Positions 7,156 to 14,841 of a DNA stretch of 14,956 nt are shown one piece after another (positions within the stretch are counted from its first letter, which is position 1; every line of letters starts with the position of its first letter). Source of the DNA: JBBDWJ01 sp040902925 (GTDB lineage Bacteria; Acidobacteriota; Terriglobia; Bryobacterales; UBA6623); NCBI GenBank assembly GCA_040902925.1, contig JBBDWJ010000283.1, positions 1 to 14,956 of the forward strand, in the 5' to 3' direction. Under the pieces are notes generated by a model. That model saw only the letters and a list, made by a program, of their open reading frames with translations. It ran no database searches and was not told the DNA's origin. A program made the position numbers and the translations under genes.

Positions 7156-8157
7156 TCAGGCCGGCGGCAGTATTCGGCTGAGAAAAAACTCTACGAAGCG
7201 ATCTGCCTCGACCTCGACGCAGGCGTCGATCCGGCCTTGCAGCTCGCTTGGAGCATTGTGCTTTCTGCGGTCGGCGACGAGCATTCCCTGAGTTAGAGGC
7301 CCTTCTGTTTCCACATCGGCTGCGAAAGCTTGCGTTCTCACGAAGGAACGGTCGATGGCGACGCCCACGGCTAGCGGGTCGTGCAGCGGACAGAGGGGTT
7401 CGCCTCGACGGGCTGCGCCGACGGCGAAATACATCTCGCTCACATCCGCTAGAAACCTTCCTGTTCGAGCGTTTGTTTTGGCGAGCTGTTCTTCGAAGTC
7501 GCTTTTTGCCAGCAGAGTTTGGTGAGTCACGTCGAGGCCGACCAGTGTCGTGTTGAGGCCCGCGCGGAGAACCCGCTGGGCCGCGTGGGGGTCGGCGAAA
7601 AAATTGAATTCGGCTGCCGGGGTGACGTTGCCGATGCCTGCTACGGAGCCTCCCATGATGATCAACTCGGCGAGCTGCGTCATCGTGGCGGCATCACGCT
7701 CGATCGCGAGCGCGACGTTGGTGAGCGGCCCGACGGCGATCAGCGTGATCTCGCCCGGGTTTTTCCTGATGACGTCAAGGATGAGATCGACCGCCTCCTG
7801 ATCGCATGCGGTTGCGCGGGGCGCTGCGTAGCGCGGGCTGCCATCGGCCTCAGTCAGCTTGCTGATATCGCCCAAGCCATCCGCGCCATGAACGTGGGAG
7901 GCATCGACGGCGTCGCGTTCGAGCGGCCGGCCCGCCCCTCGCGCTACCGGCGGCGGGTTTTCGATACGCAATGCTTCGAGCACCCGTAGCGCGTTGCTTG
8001 TGCCCAATTCGACGTTGACGTTGCCGCCCACGGTCGTGATCGCTTCAACGCGCAACTCGGGCGAGCGCAGGGCGAGCGCCAGCGCCAAAGCGTCGTCGAT
8101 GCCAGGGTCGGTGTCGATGATTACGCGGCGCGGGCTACCCGAGGAGGCGGCTGCCAT
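7156..8157 (-). CDS. Inosine-uridine preferring nucleoside hydrolase family protein
   Basis: A 333-residue protein, close to the usual length of about 310-330 for this family. Residues 15-22 are DTDPGIDD, the calcium-binding aspartate cluster that defines these enzymes. Later come VHGADGLGD, an IMGGS-type loop followed by AEFNFFADP, and CPLHDPLAV with the catalytic-type H259 and the last metal ligand D260. The family cleaves the N-glycosidic bond of ribonucleosides to give ribose and a free base, mostly in nucleoside salvage. There is no signal peptide, so it is cytoplasmic. ATG 8157 lies only 14 bp after the serS stop with a GGGA upstream, so the two are probably co-transcribed with serS first. 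Whether it prefers purine or pyrimidine nucleosides cannot be read from the sequence, so no rih/iunH symbol is given. Confidence 0.95.
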   Translation of the reverse strand: MAAASSGSPRRVIIDTDPGIDDALALALALRSPELRVEAITTVGGNVNVELGTSNALRVLEALRIENPPPVARGAGRPLERDAVDASHVHGADGLGDISKLTEADGSPRYAAPRATACDQEAVDLILDVIRKNPGEITLIAVGPLTNVALAIERDAATMTQLAELIIMGGSVAGIGNVTPAAEFNFFADPHAAQRVLRAGLNTTLVGLDVTHQTLLAKSDFEEQLAKTNARTGRFLADVSEMYFAVGAARRGEPLCPLHDPLAVGVAIDRSFVRTQAFAADVETEGPLTQGMLVADRRKHNAPSELQGRIDACVEVEADRFVEFFLSRILPPA

Positions 8158-8171
8158 TTGGATTCCCGGCC

Positions 8172-9461
8172 CTATTTCAGCTCGCCGCCGGCCACGATGC
8201 GCTCAGCGTTGAGGTAAGGACGCAGCGCTTCAGGGATGACGACCGTACCGTCGCTTTGCTGATAGTTTTCGACGATGGCAACCCAAGTGCGCCCGATCGC
8301 CAGACCGCTTCCGTTGAGCGTGTGAACCAGTTGCGCCTTGCCCTTTTTCGAGGCATCGCGATAGCGGATCTTGGCGCGGCGGGCCTGGAACGACTCGTAG
8401 TTGCTACAGGAAGAGATTTCCTTGAACTCGTTGAGTCCGGGCAGCCAGACTTCGATGTCGTAAGTCTTGGCGCTGCCGAAGCCGAGGTCGCCGCTGCAGA
8501 GGAGCATCGTCCGGTAAGGCAGACCGAGACGCTTGAGGATGTCTTCGGCGTCGGCGGTGAGCGATTCGAGTTCGTCGTAGCTTTGCTCGGGCGTCGCGAA
8601 CTTCACCATCTCGACTTTCTGGAACTGGTGCTGGCGGATGATGCCGCGCACGTCGCGGCCGTAGGAGCCGGCTTCGCTACGGAAACACGGCGTGTACGCC
8701 GCCAGGCGAATGGGAAGCTGCGAAGCTTCGAGCGTCTCGTCGGCGAACAGGTTCGTCACGGGCACTTCGGCCGTTGGGATCAGCCAGTAGTCGGTATCGG
8801 CGAGACGAAATAGATCCGCGCCAAACTTCGGCAACTGGCCGGTGCCGTAAAGGCTGTTGGAGTTCACGATGAAGGGCGGCAGGACTTCGGTGTAGCCGTG
8901 TTCGCGCGTATGCACGTCGAGCATGAAGTTGAGCAGCGCGCGCTCGAGCTTCGCGCCGGCATTCCAGTAAACGGCGAAGCGCGCGCCGGTGATCTTGGCG
9001 GCGCGGTCGAAGTCGAGGATGCCGAGAGCCGGCGCGACGTCCCAGTGCGGCTTGGGTTCGAAGTCGAACTTGCGCGGCTCGCCGGCGCGGCGGACTTCCA
9101 CGTTCGCGGACGCATCGGCGCCGCGCGGAACGTCGGGGTGCGGCAGGTTTGGAATACCCGACAGCACCTGCTGCAAGCGGTCGTCGAGCTCTTTGACGTT
9201 GTCTTCGAGCGATTTGATTTTTTCGCCGATCTGGCGGCTTTCGAGGATCGCCTGTTCGGCGTCGCCGCCTTCGCGCTTGGCGCGGGCAACCTGCGCGCTG
9301 AACTCGTTGCGCTTGCCCTTAAGCCCTTCGATCTCGGTGACGGCAGCGCGCCGGCTGGCATCGACTTCCTGGAGTTGGTCGAGCAGGTCTTCGCCGCCGC
9401 GTCCCGCAAGGCGCTGTTTCGCTTCGTCAAAATGCTGCCGCAGGTAGTTCAGATCGAGCAT
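8172..9461 (-). CDS. serS: Serine--tRNA ligase
   Basis: A 429-residue cytoplasmic enzyme, the normal length for bacterial SerRS. It activates serine with ATP and charges tRNA-Ser, and provides the substrate for selenocysteine synthesis where that exists. The N-terminus begins MLDLNYLRQHFDEAKQRLAG and continues as the long charged antiparallel coiled coil (about residues 30-110) that grips the tRNA long arm. The class II core follows, with TAEVPVTN, motif 2 as FRSEAGSYGRDVRG (R261 and E263), and motif 3 as NGSGLAIGRTWVAIVENYQ near the C-terminus, whose arginine binds ATP. The start ATG 9461 has GGGAA about 7 bases upstream. It is first in an apparent two-gene unit with the nucleoside hydrolase. 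Nothing is truncated or unusual. Confidence 0.98.
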   Translation of the reverse strand: MLDLNYLRQHFDEAKQRLAGRGGEDLLDQLQEVDASRRAAVTEIEGLKGKRNEFSAQVARAKREGGDAEQAILESRQIGEKIKSLEDNVKELDDRLQQVLSGIPNLPHPDVPRGADASANVEVRRAGEPRKFDFEPKPHWDVAPALGILDFDRAAKITGARFAVYWNAGAKLERALLNFMLDVHTREHGYTEVLPPFIVNSNSLYGTGQLPKFGADLFRLADTDYWLIPTAEVPVTNLFADETLEASQLPIRLAAYTPCFRSEAGSYGRDVRGIIRQHQFQKVEMVKFATPEQSYDELESLTADAEDILKRLGLPYRTMLLCSGDLGFGSAKTYDIEVWLPGLNEFKEISSCSNYESFQARRAKIRYRDASKKGKAQLVHTLNGSGLAIGRTWVAIVENYQQSDGTVVIPEALRPYLNAERIVAGGELK

Positions 9462-10106
9462 GAGTTTCCCAGTGTATCGCAGGGCGGTGGAGTGTTCCCG
9501 GAACCCGGAACGGCGGCGGCACGCAGGTCGGCATGGGCGCCCACGGCCCAGGCCGAGCCGCCGCCCGCCGTTACGCGATCTTCGATGCTGTAAGGTCTAT
9601 TGCCGATAAGTTATTTGTAATCATATGTTTGCTCCGGTTAAGCCGTCCCGAAAATGGGATTTGGGTTCGTTTGGCGCATCTTGTTTTCGGCGCAGTCCCC
9701 CCTTTTTTCGGGAGTGGACCGGCTGCGGGATTGGGAACCCATGGAATACAGTGCCGGGCTCGATCCCGCGCCGCAGTTCTGCCCGGCCGCAAACTGCCTT
9801 TGAGCTAGCCGCGATCGAACGCGGAGATCGATTCCTGAGAATTTGCGTTCGATTGATCCCAAAATACCTCTAGCCCTATTTTAGTGCCGCCCGCCAAATA
9901 CCTTTCGTTTTGCGAGGGCCGGTCACGGTGTACTTGGCCTCTGGATGCGAGTTGGGAGGCGGGCCAAGCCGCAGGAATTGCCGCCGGCGAGAACACCGCC
10001 ACCACACCGAAACCCTAAAGGCAGTCGCTTGCAGACCCATGATCCAGGGCTTGATTGGGGCTTTGTACTATCCTGGAGCTGGCTACCTGTAAGCGATGGG
10101 GTGATC
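9462..10106. other. Divergent intergenic region, no convincing gene
   Basis: This 645-base stretch separates serS from a small plus-strand gene. Open frames here lack ribosome sites and known domains. It is locally AT-rich around 9600-9630, where a minus-strand TATGAT at 9625-9620 is a possible -10 box for serS without a good -35. Other structure includes a GTTCC-C-GGAAC palindrome near 9493, a run of C then T at about 9697-9709, and an inverted repeat AAAATA/TATTTT at 9861-9882 with a 10-base loop. The octamer AAATACCT occurs twice near 9862 and 9896. None of these identifies a known RNA or mobile element. Confidence 0.45.
10098..10106 (+). promoter_or_regulatory. Ribosome-binding site deciding a GTG start
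   Basis: GGGGTGATC directly precedes GTG 10107. It matches the extended complement of the 16S rRNA tail (AGGTGATC) in all but one base, with GGGG placed 5 bases before the start. It supports GTG 10107 as the start over in-frame codons further upstream, and the signal peptide begins exactly there. Confidence 0.6.
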
Positions 10107-10550
10107 GTGAAAAAACTGTCGTTACTGTTCGTGAGTTTGGCGCTGGCCGTCTGGATGGGATGTTCCGGGGCGGGCGAGGCGGACGAGACCGCCAGCGTGC
10201 GGCAGGCCGTGGAGCGGTATCTTTCCGCGCGGACGGACCTCTCTCTTTCCAGCATGCGTGTGGTGGTCAATAAAGTCACCGTCGAGGGCGAACGGGCTAC
10301 GGCGGCGGTTACGATTGCTGCCAGCAATGACCCGCAGGCGAAGATGGAGATCATGTACAACCTTCGCAAGACAGCACAGGGTTGGGAAGTCGAGCCGCCG
10401 CAGGGAGGGGCAGCCGGCGCTCACGGCGGGTCCGCGCCAAAGCCGGAAGCCGGCGGCGAGTCAATGCCTCCCGGGCATCCCCCGGTTGGCGGCGAGACTG
10501 CGCCGGGCGCCGCTGAGTTGCCGCCTGGGCATCCACCTGTCGAGAATTGA
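10107..10550 (+). CDS. Small putative lipoprotein with Pro/His-rich tail
   Basis: A 147-residue protein that I cannot assign to a named family. It starts with a basic KK pair, a hydrophobic helix LSLLFVSLALAVWMGC and a cysteine followed by SGAGEADE. That is a lipoprotein signal, although W-M-G-C is an atypical lipobox. Residues about 27-95 form a small mixed alpha/beta domain (ASVRQAVERYL..., VVVNKVTVEGERATAAVTI, then YNLRKTAQGWEVEPP). This resembles the NTF2-like or DUF4878-like lipoprotein layout of helix plus strands ending in a Trp, but the match is loose. The tail is Gly/Ala/Pro-rich and carries PPGHPPV twice, at 10471-10491 and at 10522-10542. The histidines might bind metal; that is speculation. 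It is probably monocistronic, because a strong terminator lies about 140 bp downstream. Confidence 0.75.
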   Translation: MKKLSLLFVSLALAVWMGCSGAGEADETASVRQAVERYLSARTDLSLSSMRVVVNKVTVEGERATAAVTIAASNDPQAKMEIMYNLRKTAQGWEVEPPQGGAAGAHGGSAPKPEAGGESMPPGHPPVGGETAPGAAELPPGHPPVEN

Positions 10551-10626
10551 TGCCGACGTGACTCGACTGGGCGGAGTTGGCGTCTCATGCCGCCGTTGTG
10601 GGGCCTTCCGTGGCGACGAATCGTAC

Positions 10627-10678
10627 CAGGCCGCTTTGGCCTGCGCTTCGCTCCGGCGGACAGGCGGGAGCGCCTGTC
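10627..10678. repeat. Two perfect hairpins downstream of the lipoprotein gene
   Basis: CAGGCC-GCTTT-GGCCTG at 10627-10643 and GACAGGCG-GGAG-CGCCTGTC at 10659-10678 are perfect 6-bp and 8-bp stems. They lead straight into the terminator at 10688. The second has the look of abundant short intergenic palindromes in GC-rich genomes. A genome-wide copy number would be needed to call it a repeat family. Confidence 0.65.
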
Positions 10679-10687
10679 GGTACTTGG

Positions 10688-10711
10688 CCTGTCCCGTTCG
10701 GGACAGGTTTT
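10688..10711 (+). terminator. Rho-independent terminator
   Basis: A perfect 8-bp stem CCTGTCCC/GGGACAGG with a GTTC loop is followed at once by TTTT. It lies 137 bp after the lipoprotein stop and 49 bp before hemL, so it most likely ends the lipoprotein transcript and insulates hemL. The T run is short, but the stem is strong. Confidence 0.75.
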
Positions 10712-10751
10712 CATCGTCGGCGCCGCCTGATTTGCGCGTCATTTAGTCTTC

Positions 10752-10755
10752 GGAG
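10752..10755 (+). promoter_or_regulatory. hemL ribosome-binding site
   Basis: GGAG lies 5 bases before ATG 10761. It selects this start, which also gives the family-typical N-terminus. Confidence 0.7.
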
Positions 10756-10760
10756 CTTTC

Positions 10761-12077
10761 ATGGATCGTACGAAATCGCAGCAGCTTTTTGAGCGGGCGC
10801 AGGCATCGATTCCTGGCGGGGTGAACTCACCGGCGCGCGCCTTTCGGTCTGTTGGCGGGACCCCTGCGTTCATCCAGCGCGGCGAGGGCTCGCGGCTCTA
10901 TGACGTCGATGGGAACAGCTATCTCGACTTTGTTGGCTCGTGGGGTCCGTTGCTGTTGGGCCACCGGCATCCCAAGGTGATTGCGGCTTTGCAGGAAGTT
11001 TTGGCCGTCGGGACGAGCTTCGGCGCTCCGACCGAGCGCGAAGTTGAGATTGCCGAGCTAATCTGCGAGCTGGTTCCTTCGATCCAGATGGTGCGGCTGG
11101 TGAACTCGGGCACCGAGGCGACGATGAGCGCGCTGCGTGTCGCCCGCGGCTTCACGGGCCGTGATTTGGCGGTGAAGTTCATCGGCTGCTACCACGGCCA
11201 TGTCGATTCGCTGCTGGTGAAGGCTGGCTCGGGCGTGGCGACATTGGGGATCACCGATTCGGCCGGCGTGCCGCGGGCTTTCGCGGATACGACGATTCCC
11301 CTGCCGTTCAACTCGATCGAGGCGGTCGAGGAGTGTTTCCGGCAGCATGGCAGCAAGATCGCATGCGTGATCGTGGAGCCCGTGGTCGGCAACATGGGCT
11401 GCGTGCCGCCGCAAGAAGGCTTCCTGCAGGCCTTGCGCGAGATTACGGAGCGGGAAGGCGCGCTGCTAATTTTTGATGAGGTGATGACGGGGTTTCGCGT
11501 GGCTCTCGGCGGGGCGCAGCAGCTTTATGGCGTGACTCCGGATCTGACGACGTTGGGGAAAGTCATCGGCGGCGGGCTGCCGGTTGGCGCTTATGGCGGG
11601 CGGCTTGACGTGATGCGCATGGTCGCGCCTCTCGGGCCGGTGTATCAGGCGGGTACGCTTTCGGGAAATCCGTTGGCGGTTGCCGGAGGGTTGGCGACTT
11701 TGCGCTTGCTACGGGATTCGCCCGGTCTCTATGAGGCGCTGGATCGACGCGGCGCTCGACTGGCGGACGGCGTGGCCGCGGCGGCGCGCGATGCGGACAT
11801 TGCGGTGACGATCAACCGTGTGGGGTCCATGATTACTTTCTTTTTCAATGACGGGCCGGTACGGAATTTCGATGAGGCTTCGCGCAGTGACGCCAAGCGC
11901 TTTGGCCGGTTCTTCCATGGGATGTTGGACGCGGGAGTCTATCTGCCCTGCTCACAGTATGAAGCGGCGTTCCTGTCGGCGGAGATGACCGACCAGGATG
12001 TGGACGACACGATCGCCGCGGCCGCGAAGGTTCTTAAGGCTGTGGCCCGCGAGACGCCGAAGCAGGCGGGGGCATAG
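10761..12077 (+). CDS. hemL: Glutamate-1-semialdehyde 2,1-aminomutase
   Basis: A 438-residue PLP enzyme of the cytoplasm, matching the usual length of about 425-440. It isomerises glutamate-1-semialdehyde to 5-aminolevulinate, the last step of the C5 route to haem and other tetrapyrroles. It opens with the family hallmark SQQLFERAQASIPGGVNSPARAF. It continues with LGHRHPKVI, SGTEATMSALRVARG in the phosphate-binding region, FIGCYHGHVD, IFDEVMTGFRV carrying the cofactor aspartate, and TTLGKVIGGGLPVGAYGG with K267 as the PLP Schiff-base lysine. GTLSGNPLAVAGG is also typical of HemL rather than of related class III transaminases. The upstream terminator implies its own promoter, although I could not pick one out. 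The membrane gene 59 bp downstream may be read from the same transcript. Nothing is missing or odd. Confidence 0.97.
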   Translation: MDRTKSQQLFERAQASIPGGVNSPARAFRSVGGTPAFIQRGEGSRLYDVDGNSYLDFVGSWGPLLLGHRHPKVIAALQEVLAVGTSFGAPTEREVEIAELICELVPSIQMVRLVNSGTEATMSALRVARGFTGRDLAVKFIGCYHGHVDSLLVKAGSGVATLGITDSAGVPRAFADTTIPLPFNSIEAVEECFRQHGSKIACVIVEPVVGNMGCVPPQEGFLQALREITEREGALLIFDEVMTGFRVALGGAQQLYGVTPDLTTLGKVIGGGLPVGAYGGRLDVMRMVAPLGPVYQAGTLSGNPLAVAGGLATLRLLRDSPGLYEALDRRGARLADGVAAAARDADIAVTINRVGSMITFFFNDGPVRNFDEASRSDAKRFGRFFHGMLDAGVYLPCSQYEAAFLSAEMTDQDVDDTIAAAAKVLKAVARETPKQAGA

Positions 12078-12136
12078 CACGCATTCTCGAACGGACTGGA
12101 CTCCCGGTTCATCGAGGGCAACGATTCCAGTTCGTC

Positions 12137-13222
12137 ATGGTTAAAGCTTTTCAGAAATACCTCCTCCCGGGCTTTGTCTTCCAGTCAATTGTGGTTGGCG
12201 GCGGCTACGGCACCGGGCGCGAGCTCGTCCAGTTCTTTCTGACCAAAGGGCCTCTCGGCGGCTACCTTGGCATGCTCGTCGCAACGTTGATCTGGGGCCT
12301 CATTCTGGCCCTGGGCCTCGAGCTAGCGCGCAGCGGGGGACTTTACGATTACCGGACCTTCACCAAGAGCCTGCTTGGACGCGCGTGGGTGGTTTTCGAA
12401 GTGCTCTACGTCGCGGGCGCCGTTCTGACGATCGCCGTCGTTGGATCGGCTTCCGGCGAGCTTTCCGCTGAGATGTTTGGGTTCGCACCGCTGCTGGGAA
12501 CGATAGCCGCTGTTGTCGTCGTCGCCTTCCTCGCCTTTTGGGGCAGCGCACTGATTGAGCGGTTTTTCTCGCTGTGGTCCATGGCGCTCTACGCGGTCTA
12601 CCTCGTCATGATCGCGATGGTCGTTCCGCGCTTCGGCGGCGCCATCGCGCGCAACGCGGCGGTCTCGGAGCCGGGCGCGCCGTGGCTGCTCGGCGGCCTT
12701 GAGTACGCCGCGTACAACCTCGCCGCTCTGCCGGCCATGTTGTTTGTCGCCCGCCATCTCGAGACCCGCCGCGACTCGATGATCGCCGGCTTCATGGCCG
12801 GCCTGATCGCAATGTTCCCTGGCGTTCTCATCTACACCGCTCTGCTGGCCTTCTATCCGGCGATTGTGGAGGAGTCGATTCCGGCGAACTTCGTGCTTGC
12901 TCAACTCGGCAGTCCCGGCTTCCAACTCTTCTTTCAACTGGTTCTTTTTGGAACGTTCATCGAGACAGGCACGGGCATGATCCACGGATTCAATGAGCGG
13001 GTCGCGGGGTTTTTGGAAGAGCGCGGCCGAGAGCTTACGCACTGGCGGCGGCTCGGTATCGCCGCCGTGCTGCTGGTGGTTTCCGTCTGGCTCGCGGACC
13101 GTTTTGGGCTGATCGCGCTGATCGAGCGTGGTTATGGCCTGATCACCTACGGTTATTGGCTGCTGTTCCTGCTGCCTATTCTGGTCGTGGGTTTTCGGCG
13201 GATTGTTTTGAATCGCCAGTAG
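12137..13222 (+). CDS. YkvI-family multi-pass membrane protein (putative transporter)
   Basis: A 361-residue, very hydrophobic protein with about ten predicted membrane helices. Residues 8-37 carry a conserved-looking GFVFQSIVVGGGYGTGRELV segment, in which a broken first helix with a Gly-rich G-x-G-x-G-T-G-R-E turn is typical of YkvI-like proteins (COG3949). Distant relatives are LeuT-fold amino-acid/cation symporters. The substrate is unknown. Further helices include YLGMLVATLIWGLILALGLE, an IETGTGMIHGFNER segment near residue 280, and a C-terminal YGYWLLFLLPILVVGF ending in a basic tail. It sits in the inner membrane. ATG 12137 has no good ribosome site nearby, which suggests translation after hemL or a leader not recognised. 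The 59-bp gap to hemL allows co-transcription, but no functional link to tetrapyrroles is evident. The family call is from sequence pattern only. Confidence 0.82.
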   Translation: MVKAFQKYLLPGFVFQSIVVGGGYGTGRELVQFFLTKGPLGGYLGMLVATLIWGLILALGLELARSGGLYDYRTFTKSLLGRAWVVFEVLYVAGAVLTIAVVGSASGELSAEMFGFAPLLGTIAAVVVVAFLAFWGSALIERFFSLWSMALYAVYLVMIAMVVPRFGGAIARNAAVSEPGAPWLLGGLEYAAYNLAALPAMLFVARHLETRRDSMIAGFMAGLIAMFPGVLIYTALLAFYPAIVEESIPANFVLAQLGSPGFQLFFQLVLFGTFIETGTGMIHGFNERVAGFLEERGRELTHWRRLGIAAVLLVVSVWLADRFGLIALIERGYGLITYGYWLLFLLPILVVGFRRIVLNRQ

Positions 13223-13314
13223 TGTTCAAAGGGCTGGTTCCGCGGTGTTGAGGAGTTTTGGCGGTCTTTGCGTGCGGCCGGTTGGCGGTTCGTGCATTTG
13301 TTTGCATTGGGTCA

Positions 13315-13354
13315 CCCCGCCCTTGCGGACGGGGCTCGGATCGCCTTTGGCGAT
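13315..13354. repeat. Hairpins in convergent gap
   Basis: CCCCG at 13315-13319 pairs with CGGGG at 13330-13334, with an alternative CCGC-CCTT-GCGG inside. A perfect ATCGCC-TTT-GGCGAT stem follows at 13340-13354. They precede the nested structure at 13367 and form part of the same hairpin-rich block between convergent genes. Confidence 0.6.
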
Positions 13355-13366
13355 GTTGCTTCGCGC

Positions 13367-13417
13367 CTTGCCAGCGGCGAATGCCGCTACAGTGCCACCG
13401 GCTGTCTGGCAGGTTTT
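13367..13417 (+). terminator. Nested three-way-junction hairpin with T tract
   Basis: An outer stem CTTGCCAG (13367-13374) pairs with CTGGCAGG (13406-13413) using one G-T wobble, followed by TTTT. Enclosed between its arms are two smaller hairpins: CGGC-GAAT-GCCG at 13375-13386, and 13389-13405 with ACA/TGT and GCC/GGC arms. It is placed after the YkvI-like gene and just before the glgC stop, on the strand of the former, so it is a plausible terminator for that transcript. The folded shape is more elaborate than a normal terminator. Confidence 0.55.
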
Positions 13418-13423
13418 CCCAGC

Positions 13424-14686
13424 TCAGATTCCAACAGCCGCCAACGCGATTGTGGAGCGGTGGCCTTCGACGACTACGATGCCGCTTTCGGTGACGTGGC
13501 AGCCTTCTCTGGCCCGGTCGCGTTCGGGATCGAAGCCCACTTGCTCGCCCGCCTTGATGTGCGCGTTTTTGTCGACGATCGTGCGGCGGATTCGCGCTCC
13601 GGCGCCGATGTGGCAATTATCCATGACGATGGAGTCGACGATCTCGGCGCCGTTGTCCACGAATACGCGCCGGCCGAGCACGTAATTGCGCACCTCGGCG
13701 CCGGCGACGATACAGCCTTCGCAGACGATCGAATTGATGGCCACGCCGCGGCGGCCTTCTTCGTCGAACGTAAACTTCACGGGGCCTTCCGAGTATTCGG
13801 CGGTGCGCAGCGGCCACTCATAGTTGTAGAGGTTCAGGGCGGGCTTGATGGAGCGCAAGTCCATGTTCGCTTCGTAGTAGGCTTCGATCGTTCCTACGTC
13901 GCGCCAGTAGCCGCGGTTCTCGGGCAGATCCCCGGGAACGATATTCGTATCGAAGTCATAGGCGTAGATCGGCAGCTCGCTGACCATTTCGGGAAGCATG
14001 TCTCTGCCGAAATCGTGATCGCTGTCGGGCCGGGCGGCGTCGCGCCTCAATTCGGACACCAACACCTCGCGGTCGAATACGTAGTTGCCCATCGAGGCCA
14101 GCGTCCAGCCGGGGCGGCCCGGAATCTCCGGCGGATGTTTCACTTTCTCGTAGAAGCGCACGATGCGCCAATCGGCGTCGACCTCCATGGTGCCGAAGTC
14201 TTCGGCTTGGCTGACCGGGATGGGCAGTGCGGCGACGGTGCCTTTGGCTCCCTGGCCCTTGTGATAGGCAAGCATCTTGCGCACGTCCATGCGGTAGATG
14301 TGATCAGCGCCGAAAACAGCGACTAGCTCGGGATTGGCCAGCTCGACCAGGTGGATGTTCTGATGAATTGCGTCGGAGGTTCCCTGATACCATTGCTCGC
14401 CCTTGCGCATCTGCGCAGGGACCGGAATGATGAACTGATTCTTGAGCATGTTCGAGAACTGCCAGGCGTCGCGCATGTGCTGCAGCAGCGACTGGCTCTT
14501 GAACTGAGTGAGCACGTAGATCGAATAGATGCCCGAGTTCACCAGGTTGCTGAGCACGAAATCGATGATGCGATATTTGCCCCCGAACGGCACCGCGGGC
14601 TTGCTACGTTCGTTCGTTAGCGGCGACAGTCGCGTGCCTTTGCCGCCCGCCAATACAATGCCCAGGACGCTGATCGGTTCGGCCAT
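13424..14686 (-). CDS. glgC: Glucose-1-phosphate adenylyltransferase
   Basis: A 420-residue cytoplasmic enzyme making ADP-glucose from ATP and glucose-1-phosphate, the committed step of bacterial glycogen synthesis. The N-terminal Rossmann-like domain has GIVLAGGKGTRLSPLTNERS at residues 9-28, with the GGxGxRL loop. KPAVPFGGKYRIIDF follows, where K29 matches the activator lysine of E. coli GlgC. WYQGTSDAIHQN, FGADHIYRMD with the catalytic-type Asp, and FYEKVKHPPEIPG come next, then the ASMGNYVF strand. The last 130 residues form a left-handed beta-helix (for example GCIVAGAEVRNYVLGRRV and NCHIGAGARIRRTIVDKN), which carries the allosteric and oligomer contacts. ATG 14686 is preferred over an adjacent TTG because GGAGG lies 7 bases upstream. 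It is convergent with the YkvI-like gene; no other glycogen gene is inside the window. Confidence 0.97.
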   Translation of the reverse strand: MAEPISVLGIVLAGGKGTRLSPLTNERSKPAVPFGGKYRIIDFVLSNLVNSGIYSIYVLTQFKSQSLLQHMRDAWQFSNMLKNQFIIPVPAQMRKGEQWYQGTSDAIHQNIHLVELANPELVAVFGADHIYRMDVRKMLAYHKGQGAKGTVAALPIPVSQAEDFGTMEVDADWRIVRFYEKVKHPPEIPGRPGWTLASMGNYVFDREVLVSELRRDAARPDSDHDFGRDMLPEMVSELPIYAYDFDTNIVPGDLPENRGYWRDVGTIEAYYEANMDLRSIKPALNLYNYEWPLRTAEYSEGPVKFTFDEEGRRGVAINSIVCEGCIVAGAEVRNYVLGRRVFVDNGAEIVDSIVMDNCHIGAGARIRRTIVDKNAHIKAGEQVGFDPERDRAREGCHVTESGIVVVEGHRSTIALAAVGI

Positions 14687-14693
14687 CAAAAAT

Positions 14694-14698
14694 CCTCC
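14694..14698 (-). promoter_or_regulatory. glgC ribosome-binding site
   Basis: Read on the minus strand, GGAGG followed by a 7-base ATTTTTG spacer leads to ATG 14686. This is the strongest Shine-Dalgarno in the window and settles the glgC start. Confidence 0.8.
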
Positions 14699-14759
14699 GC
14701 TAACAGTCTATTACTCCGAGGCACAGGCTCGCGGGCTTGGGGGGAGGTTTTTTGTCGTT

Positions 14760-14793
14760 GATCGGTTGATCGGTTGATCCGCGGGGCCCGCGG
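14760..14793. repeat. 8-bp tandem repeat next to a GC palindrome
   Basis: GATCGGTT occurs at 14760-14767 and 14768-14775, followed by a half copy GATC at 14776-14779. It abuts a perfect inverted repeat CCGCGGG-G-CCCGCGG at 14779-14793. The pair lies about 75-107 bp upstream of the glgC start, where an operator or promoter would be expected, but no regulator can be named. Confidence 0.6.
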
Positions 14794-14841
14794 TTACGGT
14801 TTGACGGCGGCACCGGTTGTGGTTCGTGGATTGGTTGTATC

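Noticed and set aside
8898..9593. A plus-strand open frame antisense to the serS N-terminus.
   Set aside because: serS is complete and strongly supported; the antisense frame is a by-product of the coiled-coil codon pattern.
9571..9862. Small overlapping open frames between serS and the lipoprotein gene.
   Set aside because: Overlapping frames on both strands, no ribosome sites and no known domain; treated as intergenic.
13268..14326. A 352-codon plus-strand open frame across the glgC gene.
   Set aside because: It is antisense to an unmistakable glgC, and its GC-skewed frame carries no recognised domain.
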